Source of the DNA: Anaerosporobacter mobilis DSM 15930
Lineage (GTDB): Bacteria > Bacillota > Clostridia > Lachnospirales > Lachnospiraceae
Length of the DNA: 64,000 nucleotides
Assembly (NCBI RefSeq): GCF_900142955.1
Contig: NZ_FRCP01000005.1
Location: forward strand, 372,001-436,000
Direction: 5' to 3'
Position numbers and translations under genes: made by a program. Each line of letters starts with the position of its first letter. Positions within the stretch are counted from its first letter, which is position 1. The notes beneath the pieces were generated by a model. It ran no database searches, was not told the DNA's origin, and saw only the letters and a list, made by a program, of their open reading frames with translations. Below, piece by piece: positions 17,538-25,215 of this stretch.

Positions 17538-17566
17538 ATCTTAACTTAATACGAATCGTACTTCAA
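17538..17566 (-). promoter_or_regulatory. Candidate promoter for the 25-codon ORF
   Basis: TTGAAG (17561-17566), a 17-base spacer and TAAGAT (17538-17543) on the minus strand. The spacer contains the near-palindrome TACGATTCGTA, which could be an operator. Confidence 0.35.
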
Positions 17567-17672
17567 TAGATAATACTTAGTATACCAAGATTTTGATACT
17601 TACACAATATTGGGTTATTCATTCAATGTTTTGTTATTTATCTAATCCTTTTCTCTTTATTAAATAATATAA

Positions 17673-19535
17673 TTAACCTAATCCCTCATCTACCTCATCA
17701 GCATAATATCTTGCCTGAGCATTCCAGAGTTTCGCATAGATCTTATTCTCCTCGTTCATCAAAGTTTCATGACTTCCCCTTTGCACTAACACTCCTTTGT
17801 CAAAAACCAATATATCATCACAGAAACGGCAGCTGCTCATTCTATGTGATATATAGATACTAGTCTTATCATGAACCATCTCATTAAAACGAGTATAGAT
17901 CTCATGCTCACTAATCGGATCAAGCGCTGCTGTTGGTTCGTCTAAGATAACAAATGGTGCATCTTTATATAATGCTCTCGCAATAGCAACCTTTTGAGCC
18001 TCACCACCAGAGATATCTTCCCCTTCGCCTGAGTTATGAAATAATTGCGTGTCTAACTTATTAGACATAGTATCGATTTTCTCCTTAACGCCAGCGCATT
18101 CTAATACCTTCCAAACCTTCTCCTCATCTATATTCTCACTACACCCCACATTCTCTTTTACCGATATAGAGAACAATGAGAAATCCTGGAATACTGTGGC
18201 AAAGAGATTTAGATATTCTTGATAATCATAGCTTCGAATATCCACCCCATTTAACGTAATCTTGCCTTCTGTAACATCATATAATCTGCAGAGCAATTTA
18301 ATAAAAGTTGTCTTCCCTGCACCATTACGCCCCACCACAGCAAAGCGACTTTTCATATCTAATTTAACCGATACATCGTTTAGTGTGTATTCCTTACTTT
18401 CAGGGTATCTAAAACTTACATGATGAAACTCGAACTCATATTCATTATCTTTACGTTTCTCTACTGGTAAGGAACCCGTATCTAACTTACTCTTTTTATC
18501 CAGAAACCCGGTATAGAAGGACAAATATGATTGGCAAAGTTGAAATTCACTCAATGCGTCAATGACAGCTCTAAGCGAAGCGTTCATCTGTCTGACCGCT
18601 CCAACATATCTAGTAAATGCTCCAATAGATATTGCCCCCACATATGTTTTAACAATAACAAAAAGATACGCTAGTAGAAGAACCAGATCATTCAAGAAAG
18701 AGGTTGTCATTAAGAATCGTCTTGTAGTCTTCCAAAATCGTTGGTAGAACGAGATAATTTCTATATTTAGTTTTTTCCATTCCGCATAAATCATTCCTCC
18801 CATTCGATATAAGCGGATTTCTTTTGCGTAGTCAACATCCATAGTGAGTTCCATTGTCATAAATTCCATCTTTTGATTGATATCCATCATCTCCTGGTAC
18901 ATGGCAAAGTTCTTCTTACGGATATCTTTTGATAAAGCGGAATAGATCACTGCTAATATTAAAATTAGTACACCTATTAATGTAAAAGATCCTATTCTTG
19001 AAGTGATGACTCCAAGGAATCCTGCTAATTTTATTTCCTCAAGACAAAGCTTCACTAACATAATAATTGCAACTAAAAATCCAACTGTACCCGTTAATAT
19101 TTCTGTAAAGTAAAGCATATACCTACCAAATCCACCATTACGAGAAACATTATAGTCTGCCGCTTGAAATTCCTCTAGATTCTTTTTATCTTCAAATGTT
19201 GCATAGTCTAGCGAAATAGCCTTCAAAAGTATTTTACTATTACATTTCCGATTAATAGTCATACTTTTTACTTCTATTATTTGATTAACATAACTAGATA
19301 GAATTCCTACCATACCAGTTAACACAATCATTACTACTGCTTGTAATATCGCTTTCTTCCACTCTCCTAGTAATAAGGAATCGATAATATACGCACTCCC
19401 CACTATAGTAATAAATGGTTCTGAGGCATTTGATACGGCACCTATTAACGATACTGGTATAAAGTTTCGATCTAAAGAGTGAACCATCTTCAGCAATCGA
19501 TAGGTATCCCGCCCTATTTTAGATGCCTGCTTCAT
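17673..19535 (-). CDS. ABC transporter, fused permease/ATPase (second of a pair)
   Basis: A 620-residue exporter half-transporter with about six membrane segments in residues 25-320 and an ATPase domain after residue 370. Motifs are GRNGAGKTTFIKL, FQDFSLFSISVKENV, a signature region DISGGEAQK, FVILDEPTAALDPISE and SHRMSSC. The start at 19535 is set by AAGGAGG and lies inside the end of the preceding transporter gene (17-base overlap), so translation is coupled. The pair should form a heterodimeric exporter. No C39 peptidase domain is present, so it would not process a leader peptide itself. Its neighbours are the LytTR/GHKL system and LspA-like gene. Confidence 0.85.
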   Translation of the reverse strand: MKQASKIGRDTYRLLKMVHSLDRNFIPVSLIGAVSNASEPFITIVGSAYIIDSLLLGEWKKAILQAVVMIVLTGMVGILSSYVNQIIEVKSMTINRKCNSKILLKAISLDYATFEDKKNLEEFQAADYNVSRNGGFGRYMLYFTEILTGTVGFLVAIIMLVKLCLEEIKLAGFLGVITSRIGSFTLIGVLILILAVIYSALSKDIRKKNFAMYQEMMDINQKMEFMTMELTMDVDYAKEIRLYRMGGMIYAEWKKLNIEIISFYQRFWKTTRRFLMTTSFLNDLVLLLAYLFVIVKTYVGAISIGAFTRYVGAVRQMNASLRAVIDALSEFQLCQSYLSFYTGFLDKKSKLDTGSLPVEKRKDNEYEFEFHHVSFRYPESKEYTLNDVSVKLDMKSRFAVVGRNGAGKTTFIKLLCRLYDVTEGKITLNGVDIRSYDYQEYLNLFATVFQDFSLFSISVKENVGCSENIDEEKVWKVLECAGVKEKIDTMSNKLDTQLFHNSGEGEDISGGEAQKVAIARALYKDAPFVILDEPTAALDPISEHEIYTRFNEMVHDKTSIYISHRMSSCRFCDDILVFDKGVLVQRGSHETLMNEENKIYAKLWNAQARYYADEVDEGLG

Positions 19536-21456
19536 ATCGCTCCACCTCCTTTTGATAGTAATGGGACTGTATTCGATACATATTCGCATACTTTCCATTC
19601 TGATTCATTAAAGTTTCATGGTTACCTTCTTCTAGTATCTTTCCCTCCTCTAAGAATAAGATACGATCACAAAAACGAGTAGAACTTAACCGGTGCGAAA
19701 TGAACACTGCAATTTTCCCCTCACTTAAATTTGCATATTCTTCGTATAATTCACTCTCCGCAATTGGGTCTAATGCTGCTGTTGGTTCATCAAGGATCAA
19801 GATAGGTGCATCCTTATATAATGCACGTGCCAACATCAAACGTTGTGTCTCCCCACCAGATAACTGAATCCCTTCCACATCTAAAATCTGTGTAAGCGGC
19901 GTGTGAATTCCTTTTGGTAATGTACATATTTTATCCCATAGATTGGCCTGTTTTAAGGCATCTACTATCCGTTTTTCCTCATAGATGTTATTTATTAAAG
20001 TTTCAGAATCTAATTTCGTAAAGGCACGACTTAAGAGATTATCATTCCCTTCTGCCTCCATTTCCGTCATCTCCTTTGTTGTCCATGCACAGGAAACATT
20101 CTTAGCGATTGAGAAGGGAAGTACATGAACATCTTGAAACAGAATCGAAATATAACGATAATACAGATCTTTATCTAACATGGCTATATCCTGCCCATCC
20201 ACTAAAATCCTTCCTCCATTTAACGGATATAATCCACACATTAATTTCATTAAGGTTGTCTTCCCTGCTCCATTCACACCAACTAATGCTACCTTCTCGC
20301 CTACCTTAATGGTCAAAGAAAAGTGATCAAATATCATTGCCTCATAATAACCAAAACTTACATCCTCAAAAGTTATCGTATGACAAGTTTCTGGTATCGA
20401 ATGTTCTATAGCTTTCTCTTCCTTTGCGTTCTTATCTTCATTAATATAGGCGCGAAACAGCGCAATTTCATCATTAATTTTTCGTAAATATGTATAGCTA
20501 TCAACAATTTGACTTACCCAAACTCCAAATCCTGCTACAACTCCAATATAAAAGAGAAACTCTGCAACGTCCATTGAATTATGCATTAATTGATAAATTA
20601 AAAATCCATATGCAAAACCATCTCGAATCATAGATGTGATTTTCACCACTATGTTTGCATAACAATGTCGTTTCTGTATATCATTATAAACTTCCTTTGC
20701 CTCTTTTGTATTCGTATCAAGCTCACTCTCAAACCAATTATACATATGATACATACGTATATCTTTCGTCTTTTCTGTATTAATCGACTCTCTTTTTAGA
20801 TACCAAAACTTCCTAGCATTTTTCCAAAAGGTTGTTATATGGTTGAATTGATACCGAATTGCTTTCGACTTAGCAAAACAATTCATAACTGCAGTTAAAA
20901 TTAATATTACAAGCAATAACGGATGTACTCTCCCAGCCAGATATGCATACAATAAAAATCCCATAACATTAATTATAAGATTAATTCCATAAAAGTAGAA
21001 ACCCCGAATACCAGCAAAATGGTCCACCCCATCCTGATCCTGTAAACTGCTTCTAACTTCATGTAAACGTTCTTGTTCTTCATTATCCTCTAATTGTTTT
21101 AAATCACAAGACAGTACCTTCTTATTTAATTTACGCCAGTATTGAACTTCTGTAAGGACAAAGACCATATTATCAATTTGCTGGTGTGCAAAAGTACGAA
21201 CAAGATTCAATATCAAAATGCCGCCAATACAGACTAGAATATACAGTAGTAGTTTTTCTAGTTCTATCTGATTTTGTAATAGTCGTACCACTTGTGCCGG
21301 TATTTGTATTAATAAAAAAGGTACAATAATTTGAATCAAGATATCTAACAGCAAATAGACATAGTAACGATATCCAATAATCTTCATATCTGATAACGCA
21401 TACTTCATATTTCGTAAAAGTGTATATTGTTTTCTTGCTTCTTCTCTACTTAACAT
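19519..21456 (-). CDS. ABC transporter, fused permease/ATPase (first of a pair)
   Basis: A 645-residue half-transporter: membrane domain in about residues 25-330, ATPase after residue 380 with GVNGAGKTTLMKL, FQDVHVLPFSIAKNV, signature LSGGETQRL, LILDEPTAALDPIAE and SHRLSST. Between the Q-loop and signature there is an unusual insert of about 30 residues (EMTEMEAEGNDNLLSRAFTK region). GGGGGAGGAG precedes the ATG. It lies 150 bases downstream of the GHKL kinase gene, with the kinase terminator between, so it has its own promoter. Export of a peptide linked to this locus is plausible but inferred. Confidence 0.85.
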   Translation of the reverse strand: MLSREEARKQYTLLRNMKYALSDMKIIGYRYYVYLLLDILIQIIVPFLLIQIPAQVVRLLQNQIELEKLLLYILVCIGGILILNLVRTFAHQQIDNMVFVLTEVQYWRKLNKKVLSCDLKQLEDNEEQERLHEVRSSLQDQDGVDHFAGIRGFYFYGINLIINVMGFLLYAYLAGRVHPLLLVILILTAVMNCFAKSKAIRYQFNHITTFWKNARKFWYLKRESINTEKTKDIRMYHMYNWFESELDTNTKEAKEVYNDIQKRHCYANIVVKITSMIRDGFAYGFLIYQLMHNSMDVAEFLFYIGVVAGFGVWVSQIVDSYTYLRKINDEIALFRAYINEDKNAKEEKAIEHSIPETCHTITFEDVSFGYYEAMIFDHFSLTIKVGEKVALVGVNGAGKTTLMKLMCGLYPLNGGRILVDGQDIAMLDKDLYYRYISILFQDVHVLPFSIAKNVSCAWTTKEMTEMEAEGNDNLLSRAFTKLDSETLINNIYEEKRIVDALKQANLWDKICTLPKGIHTPLTQILDVEGIQLSGGETQRLMLARALYKDAPILILDEPTAALDPIAESELYEEYANLSEGKIAVFISHRLSSTRFCDRILFLEEGKILEEGNHETLMNQNGKYANMYRIQSHYYQKEVERYEAGI

Positions 21457-21531
21457 ATTTACTCCTCCCCCTTCTCATGTATTAAGATAGATAATTGTCA
21501 AATACGATTCATATTATATCGTCATAAAATA

Positions 21532-21586
21532 AAAAAAACTGCTTTGTTCATGAAATATCATATTTCATTCACCAAACAGCTTTTTT
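21532..21586. terminator. Terminator after the GHKL kinase gene
   Basis: A long stem (AAAGCTGTTTGGTGAATGAAAT on the minus strand with its complement, a few mismatches) is flanked by A-run and T-run, so it can act in both directions. It separates the regulatory operon from the ABC exporter operon. Confidence 0.8.
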
Positions 21587-21605
21587 CTAGAATTAATAAA
21601 TATTT

Positions 21606-22754
21606 CTATAAAGGTATCATAATTTCACTTGCAAAGACTCCTGGTTCATTTTTCAAATTCAAATATCCTTCATATTTATCCACGGTAAGCTTAACACGTT
21701 TCATACCATGCCCATGTTCTCCACGTTTTTCACTGATATAGTTTTTTTGATTAAAGCTGATTTCCTCTGTGGCAGAATTAAACACGGAAAAATAAAACTG
21801 GCTATGAACAATATCACCATAGATTCGAATAAACCTTTTCTCCTCCTCAATCTGATCACAAGCCTCAATTGCATTATCCAGTAGATTTCCTAACATGACA
21901 CATATATCAATATCCGAAATATTTATTTTCTCTGGTATTGCGACTTTACAATTAATAGGAATATTGTGATTTTTCGCTAATGATAGTTTAGAATTAAGTA
22001 TAGCATCTACCATTAGATTTCCACTTTTAATCAGATTATCCACCGTGTTCAAATCCTTCTCAAGCTCCCCAAGGTACTCTCCAATACAGTCATAGCGCTC
22101 AAGTGCAAGATATGCTTTCATAGTCTGAATATGGTTGTGATAATCATGACGCCACCCCCGCATATTGAGATATACAGATTTTACTTCATCATAATGGTGC
22201 AACATAACTTGATCCTGAAAATCTTTCGTATTCTTAACAAAATTTTGCTTAAAACCTCTGTATAACGACTCAATTAAGTATAATAAACAGATTGTACAAG
22301 CATACATTATGTAACCATATCCTTCTAATCCTAAATAAAAGAATATAATAGAAAAAAAGCTTATCCCAATAAACAGTACATACTTCCTTCTTTTTTGCAA
22401 CCACAATTGTATAAGATAAACAACAGGAACGAAAAGGATTGGTAACAACATTAGAAACTTAACTCCACCTAATACCACAAACATAATTAAAAGCACACCC
22501 AATAGACCTAGTTGTAAGAGACAATAACTTATATAATGTTCATACTCTTTTGCATAGAACAATATATACAAATCAATTAAAATCAGTTGAATAAACCAAC
22601 CCACCACAACAATATCTAAATACTTGGTTACAACAAGCACGCTAATCATCATAAAGAATACTACTATCAAACTTTTTCCTTCTTCGACAACCGGAAACAT
22701 CCATAATGCACATAATACAACTCCCACCAGGAAAAAGATACTAGCCATCAACAT
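21606..22754 (-). CDS. GHKL-type (AgrC-like) sensor histidine kinase
   Basis: A 382-residue kinase. Six or so membrane segments occupy residues 1-185, the layout of AgrC-type peptide sensors. The phospho-acceptor region reads RHDYHNHIQTMKAYL, the N-box is LGNLLDNAIEACDQI, and the G-box is GEHGHGMKRVKLTVD. The start is placed at 22754 (MLMASIFF) because GGGAG precedes it; this overlaps the regulator gene by seven bases. It is the last gene of a four-gene unit: small peptide, LspA-like protein, LytTR regulator, kinase. The ligand is probably a peptide, by family. Confidence 0.87.
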   Translation of the reverse strand: MLMASIFFLVGVVLCALWMFPVVEEGKSLIVVFFMMISVLVVTKYLDIVVVGWFIQLILIDLYILFYAKEYEHYISYCLLQLGLLGVLLIMFVVLGGVKFLMLLPILFVPVVYLIQLWLQKRRKYVLFIGISFFSIIFFYLGLEGYGYIMYACTICLLYLIESLYRGFKQNFVKNTKDFQDQVMLHHYDEVKSVYLNMRGWRHDYHNHIQTMKAYLALERYDCIGEYLGELEKDLNTVDNLIKSGNLMVDAILNSKLSLAKNHNIPINCKVAIPEKINISDIDICVMLGNLLDNAIEACDQIEEEKRFIRIYGDIVHSQFYFSVFNSATEEISFNQKNYISEKRGEHGHGMKRVKLTVDKYEGYLNLKNEPGVFASEIMIPL

Positions 22755-23470
22755 TGCATATTCTCCCTCCTGAAATGACAATTCATAAATGCTTCACTAA
22801 TCTCGCGATGCTTTCCTCTTGGAACCAGTATCTTATCTCCATTCATCAAAGAAACTTCCTTTGGGGTAATTCGAGCAATGCTATATAAATTCAATATATC
22901 ACTACGACTAATTTTAAAGAAATTATCTTCTATTAGCACGCTTTCCATCTCTTTCATACTTCTTTTTATTCGGTAACTCTGCTCTCCTGTAAATATATTT
23001 AGATAATGCCCCTCACTTTCTACACGAATAATATGATCCTTTTTAATTTTTACAATTTCTTTTTCCACTCGTAATAGTAAATAGCTATCCTGTTTATTAC
23101 ATTGTTCCATCGCCTTATTCAAACAATCATATAGCTTTTCTTCTTCATATGGCTTTAATAAATAATTAATAGCATTTACCTGAAATCCTTCAAATATATA
23201 ATCTGTCATAGCCGTAATGAAAATAATGGATAATGCCTCGTTCTTACTACGTAATTTCTTAGCAAGAGATACTCCATCCATTCCTGCCATTTGAATATCT
23301 AAGAGAACAATATCTATATCGCTATTCAAATCAAACTGAAACCATAGTTCTTCAGCACTTTCATATTCTTGAATACATACTGGAATTACTTTTTCATTAA
23401 AATATCTTTGTACACTCGCAGAAATATATTCTCTCTGCACTAACTCATCATCACAAATAGCAATCTTCAT
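22748..23470 (-). CDS. LytTR-family (AgrA-like) response regulator
   Basis: A 240-residue regulator: receiver domain with CDDE acidic pair, D58 in LLDIQMAGMDG and K in NYLLKPYEEE, then a LytTR DNA-binding domain (about residues 135-235; IIRVESEGHYLNIFTG, FFKISRSDILNL). LytTR proteins bind pairs of direct repeats of about nine bases spaced one or two helical turns apart, and such a pair is visible upstream of the operon at 24196-24228. The ATG follows AAGGGG, which overlaps the stop of the LspA-like gene. It should be phosphorylated by the kinase encoded downstream. Confidence 0.9.
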   Translation of the reverse strand: MKIAICDDELVQREYISASVQRYFNEKVIPVCIQEYESAEELWFQFDLNSDIDIVLLDIQMAGMDGVSLAKKLRSKNEALSIIFITAMTDYIFEGFQVNAINYLLKPYEEEKLYDCLNKAMEQCNKQDSYLLLRVEKEIVKIKKDHIIRVESEGHYLNIFTGEQSYRIKRSMKEMESVLIEDNFFKISRSDILNLYSIARITPKEVSLMNGDKILVPRGKHREISEAFMNCHFRRENMQC

Positions 23471-23478
23471 CTATGTAT

Positions 23479-23991
23479 TTACCCCTTCTTCAAACAATAC
23501 TCTATGTATTCCTTAAATGATATCTCCTTCTCATGCTTAAGCCCAATAACCAATAAGAAACACTCTGCAATCGTTAGATAACAATCTTTAATATCGCAAA
23601 TAAAAAAATTATATATCTGGATAAAGTCCAAACTTCCACCCCAGAATATCTTATCTATCAAGCTACAAATGGCCCCCGCCATTCCCGAGATATACAAGAT
23701 ATTAACAGACATACTGGGGTTATTTTTCTTATTTCGATAAAAAGAATATCCACTTAGTAAGACCACAATAACAAGAATATTAATAATCAAAGCTAGCCAT
23801 ATATTACTGAGAATCCCGACGAAATTACCACCCCAAGTTAAATTTATATTCTGTTTGGGTTGAAAGCTTATAAGATTCCCTATTATACTGAATTCCTGAT
23901 TCATAAATCGCTTACTAATTATTATCTTTACCACTTGATCAATAGCCACTAGTAGTAATATTCTTCCGATAAATTGTTTGACATACCTCAT
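23479..23991 (-). CDS. Divergent signal-peptidase-II (LspA)-like membrane protein
   Basis: A 170-residue protein with four hydrophobic segments and the LspA pattern. DQ at 18-19 (VAIDQVVKIII), the NINLTWGGNF motif at 48-57 in the place of N-x-GAAF, then GMAGAICSLIDK-IFWGGSLDFI and YLTIAECFLLVIG. The first catalytic Asp is retained (D122 in LDFI), but the second, normally in FNIAD, is Glu (E143), and the Asn of that motif and of GNLIDR are lost. So it is a specialised paralogue, not the housekeeping enzyme. Its start overlaps the stop of the 56-codon peptide gene by four bases (ATGA). Processing of that peptide is a reasonable inference; loss of protease activity is the alternative. Confidence 0.7.
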   Translation of the reverse strand: MRYVKQFIGRILLLVAIDQVVKIIISKRFMNQEFSIIGNLISFQPKQNINLTWGGNFVGILSNIWLALIINILVIVVLLSGYSFYRNKKNNPSMSVNILYISGMAGAICSLIDKIFWGGSLDFIQIYNFFICDIKDCYLTIAECFLLVIGLKHEKEISFKEYIEYCLKKG

Positions 23992-24158
23992 AAGTTCTCC
24001 CCCTTATAAAGAAAAAAATACTTAATTAATTGCCGAAGAAGAAACATACTTCCGAATACAATACCAAAAATAACAAAAGATAATAAGGCATCTTTTTTAC
24101 CATACACTTTCGTTTGTTGAACATATTCTTTATTAGCTCCAAGCACCCCATTATCCAT
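23988..24158 (-). CDS. 56-residue single-pass membrane peptide
   Basis: ATG at 24158 follows AGGAGTAGAAAG and opens a 56-codon frame ending in TGA that overlaps the LspA-like start (ATGA). The product has a polar N-terminal half (MDNGVLGANKEYVQQTKVYG, KKD), one hydrophobic segment at about residues 24-42 (ALLSFVIFGIVFGSMFLL) and a basic/aromatic tail (RQLIKYFFLYKGENL). There is no Cys and no lipobox, so it is not a lipoprotein and not an AgrD-type thiolactone precursor. First position in the operon, four-base coupling and an intramembrane-protease-like partner suggest it is the signal precursor or a small regulatory subunit. No family was recognised. Confidence 0.6.
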   Translation of the reverse strand: MDNGVLGANKEYVQQTKVYGKKDALLSFVIFGIVFGSMFLLRQLIKYFFLYKGENL

Positions 24159-24195
24159 CTTTCTACTCCTTCAAATTTATTAATACCTTCTATCT

Positions 24196-24228
24196 ATGTA
24201 CTATGCCTTTGACCCTGTACTTTTGCCT
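24196..24228 (-). promoter_or_regulatory. Candidate LytTR operator (direct repeats)
   Basis: On the minus strand AGGCAAAAGTACA and AGGCATAGTACA recur about 20 bases apart, differing by one base and a one-base gap. Spacing of two helical turns is the classical LytTR (AgrA/ComE) arrangement. A TATTAA -10-like box follows the second repeat by about 10 bases, and the peptide start codon is about 20 bases further on. This suggests autoregulation of the operon. Confidence 0.55.
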
Positions 24229-24322
24229 TTCCAAACAATGTTTAATAGAAATGGTTTAACATTATTTAATTAATTAAAGGTTTTATTTCAATGGAACGTG
24301 ATTAAAAAGAGAGGAAAACATA

Positions 24323-24362
24323 AAACAAGCCCAAAATGAACTTTTTCATCTCGAACTTGTTT
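24323..24362 (-). terminator. Probable terminator after the lipoprotein gene
   Basis: A seven-base closing stem AAACAAG/CTTGTTT with further internal pairing (GATGAA/TTCATT) is followed by TTTATGTTTT on the minus strand. Confidence 0.6.
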
Positions 24363-24392
24363 ATCATTATATATGTATCTTTACCATTTTCC

Positions 24393-25022
24393 TTATTTTA
24401 TCGCTGTAAATCCAGCTAACAAAGTGTCTTTACCCTCTGCCGTATCCTCCGTATATGTAACGGTTAATAATAACATTCTGTTTCCAACTTGTCTAATGTA
24501 CATCTGTTGTAACAACTCTTGACCAGCGTAGTTTCCTACACAATCAAGGACCGTGTACTTCTCACCAGCAAGTTCAACATCTTTTGTTGTATCCCCAAAT
24601 GTGTATTCAATTCCCGTAGCTAGAAGTTGTTGTTTTGAAGATTCAATATAATCATCTATTGATACTTTTCTTCCCAAAAGATTTTCAATAACAATATTTA
24701 CATTCGGTGAATTAATTGTTGCCTCAGCACACATCATTTCATATACAGTTACAGCTTTCGAGTAATCAATAACTTTTTGATCCTTATCCTTATAAACTAT
24801 TCCTTCCGCAAATTGAACATATTGGTTCAAATCATCTTCAGCAAACATAGTATATCCTTCTGGTGTAGTAAATTTAAGATTTAGAAATTTACTCTCATAA
24901 GTATCCTCTTTGATGACACCTTTACTATACACTTGCTTACTAGATTCTTTCATGCTGCACCCTGAAAACATGGTGATTACAACAAGCATTAATACTAATA
25001 GACTCCCTCTTAACTTTTTCAT
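24393..25022 (-). CDS. Predicted lipoprotein of unknown function
   Basis: A 209-residue secreted protein with a lipoprotein signal: basic MKKLRGS, hydrophobic core and lipobox FSGC with Cys22. The mature part is hydrophilic with YESKFLNLKFTTPEGYTMF near residue 45 and ends in a beta-rich region (MLLLTVTYTEDTAEG). Similar small lipoproteins with a PsbP- or DcrB-like fold occur in Clostridia, but no function can be assigned. AAAGGAGAA precedes the ATG. The promoter region holds an 18-base perfect palindrome. Confidence 0.75.
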   Translation of the reverse strand: MKKLRGSLLVLMLVVITMFSGCSMKESSKQVYSKGVIKEDTYESKFLNLKFTTPEGYTMFAEDDLNQYVQFAEGIVYKDKDQKVIDYSKAVTVYEMMCAEATINSPNVNIVIENLLGRKVSIDDYIESSKQQLLATGIEYTFGDTTKDVELAGEKYTVLDCVGNYAGQELLQQMYIRQVGNRMLLLTVTYTEDTAEGKDTLLAGFTAIK

Positions 25023-25072
25023 AAAATTCTCCTTTACCCTATTCTCATATCATGTTTTATGGTAATACAGCG

Positions 25073-25090
25073 AGCATACTATAGTATGCT
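25073..25090. promoter_or_regulatory. Perfect 18-base palindrome (candidate operator)
   Basis: AGCATACTATAGTATGCT is fully self-complementary and lies about 50 bases upstream of the lipoprotein start codon. It contains TATAGT, so it may overlay the -10 box. The cognate regulator is not identified. Confidence 0.5.
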
Positions 25091-25215
25091 TGGGTAATCC
25101 ATGACATGACATAATAAACATTATAAAGGAGAATCGTTTTTTACACAATATGTCTATTTAACTATTTTTTCATGTATTTCCTAATATATTTATTTTTTTA
25201 TCTTACGCTTGTTAC

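Noticed and set aside
23479..23991. Calling the LspA-like gene the housekeeping lspA
   Set aside because: The second catalytic Asp and two conserved Asn residues are replaced and the gene is embedded in a regulatory operon.
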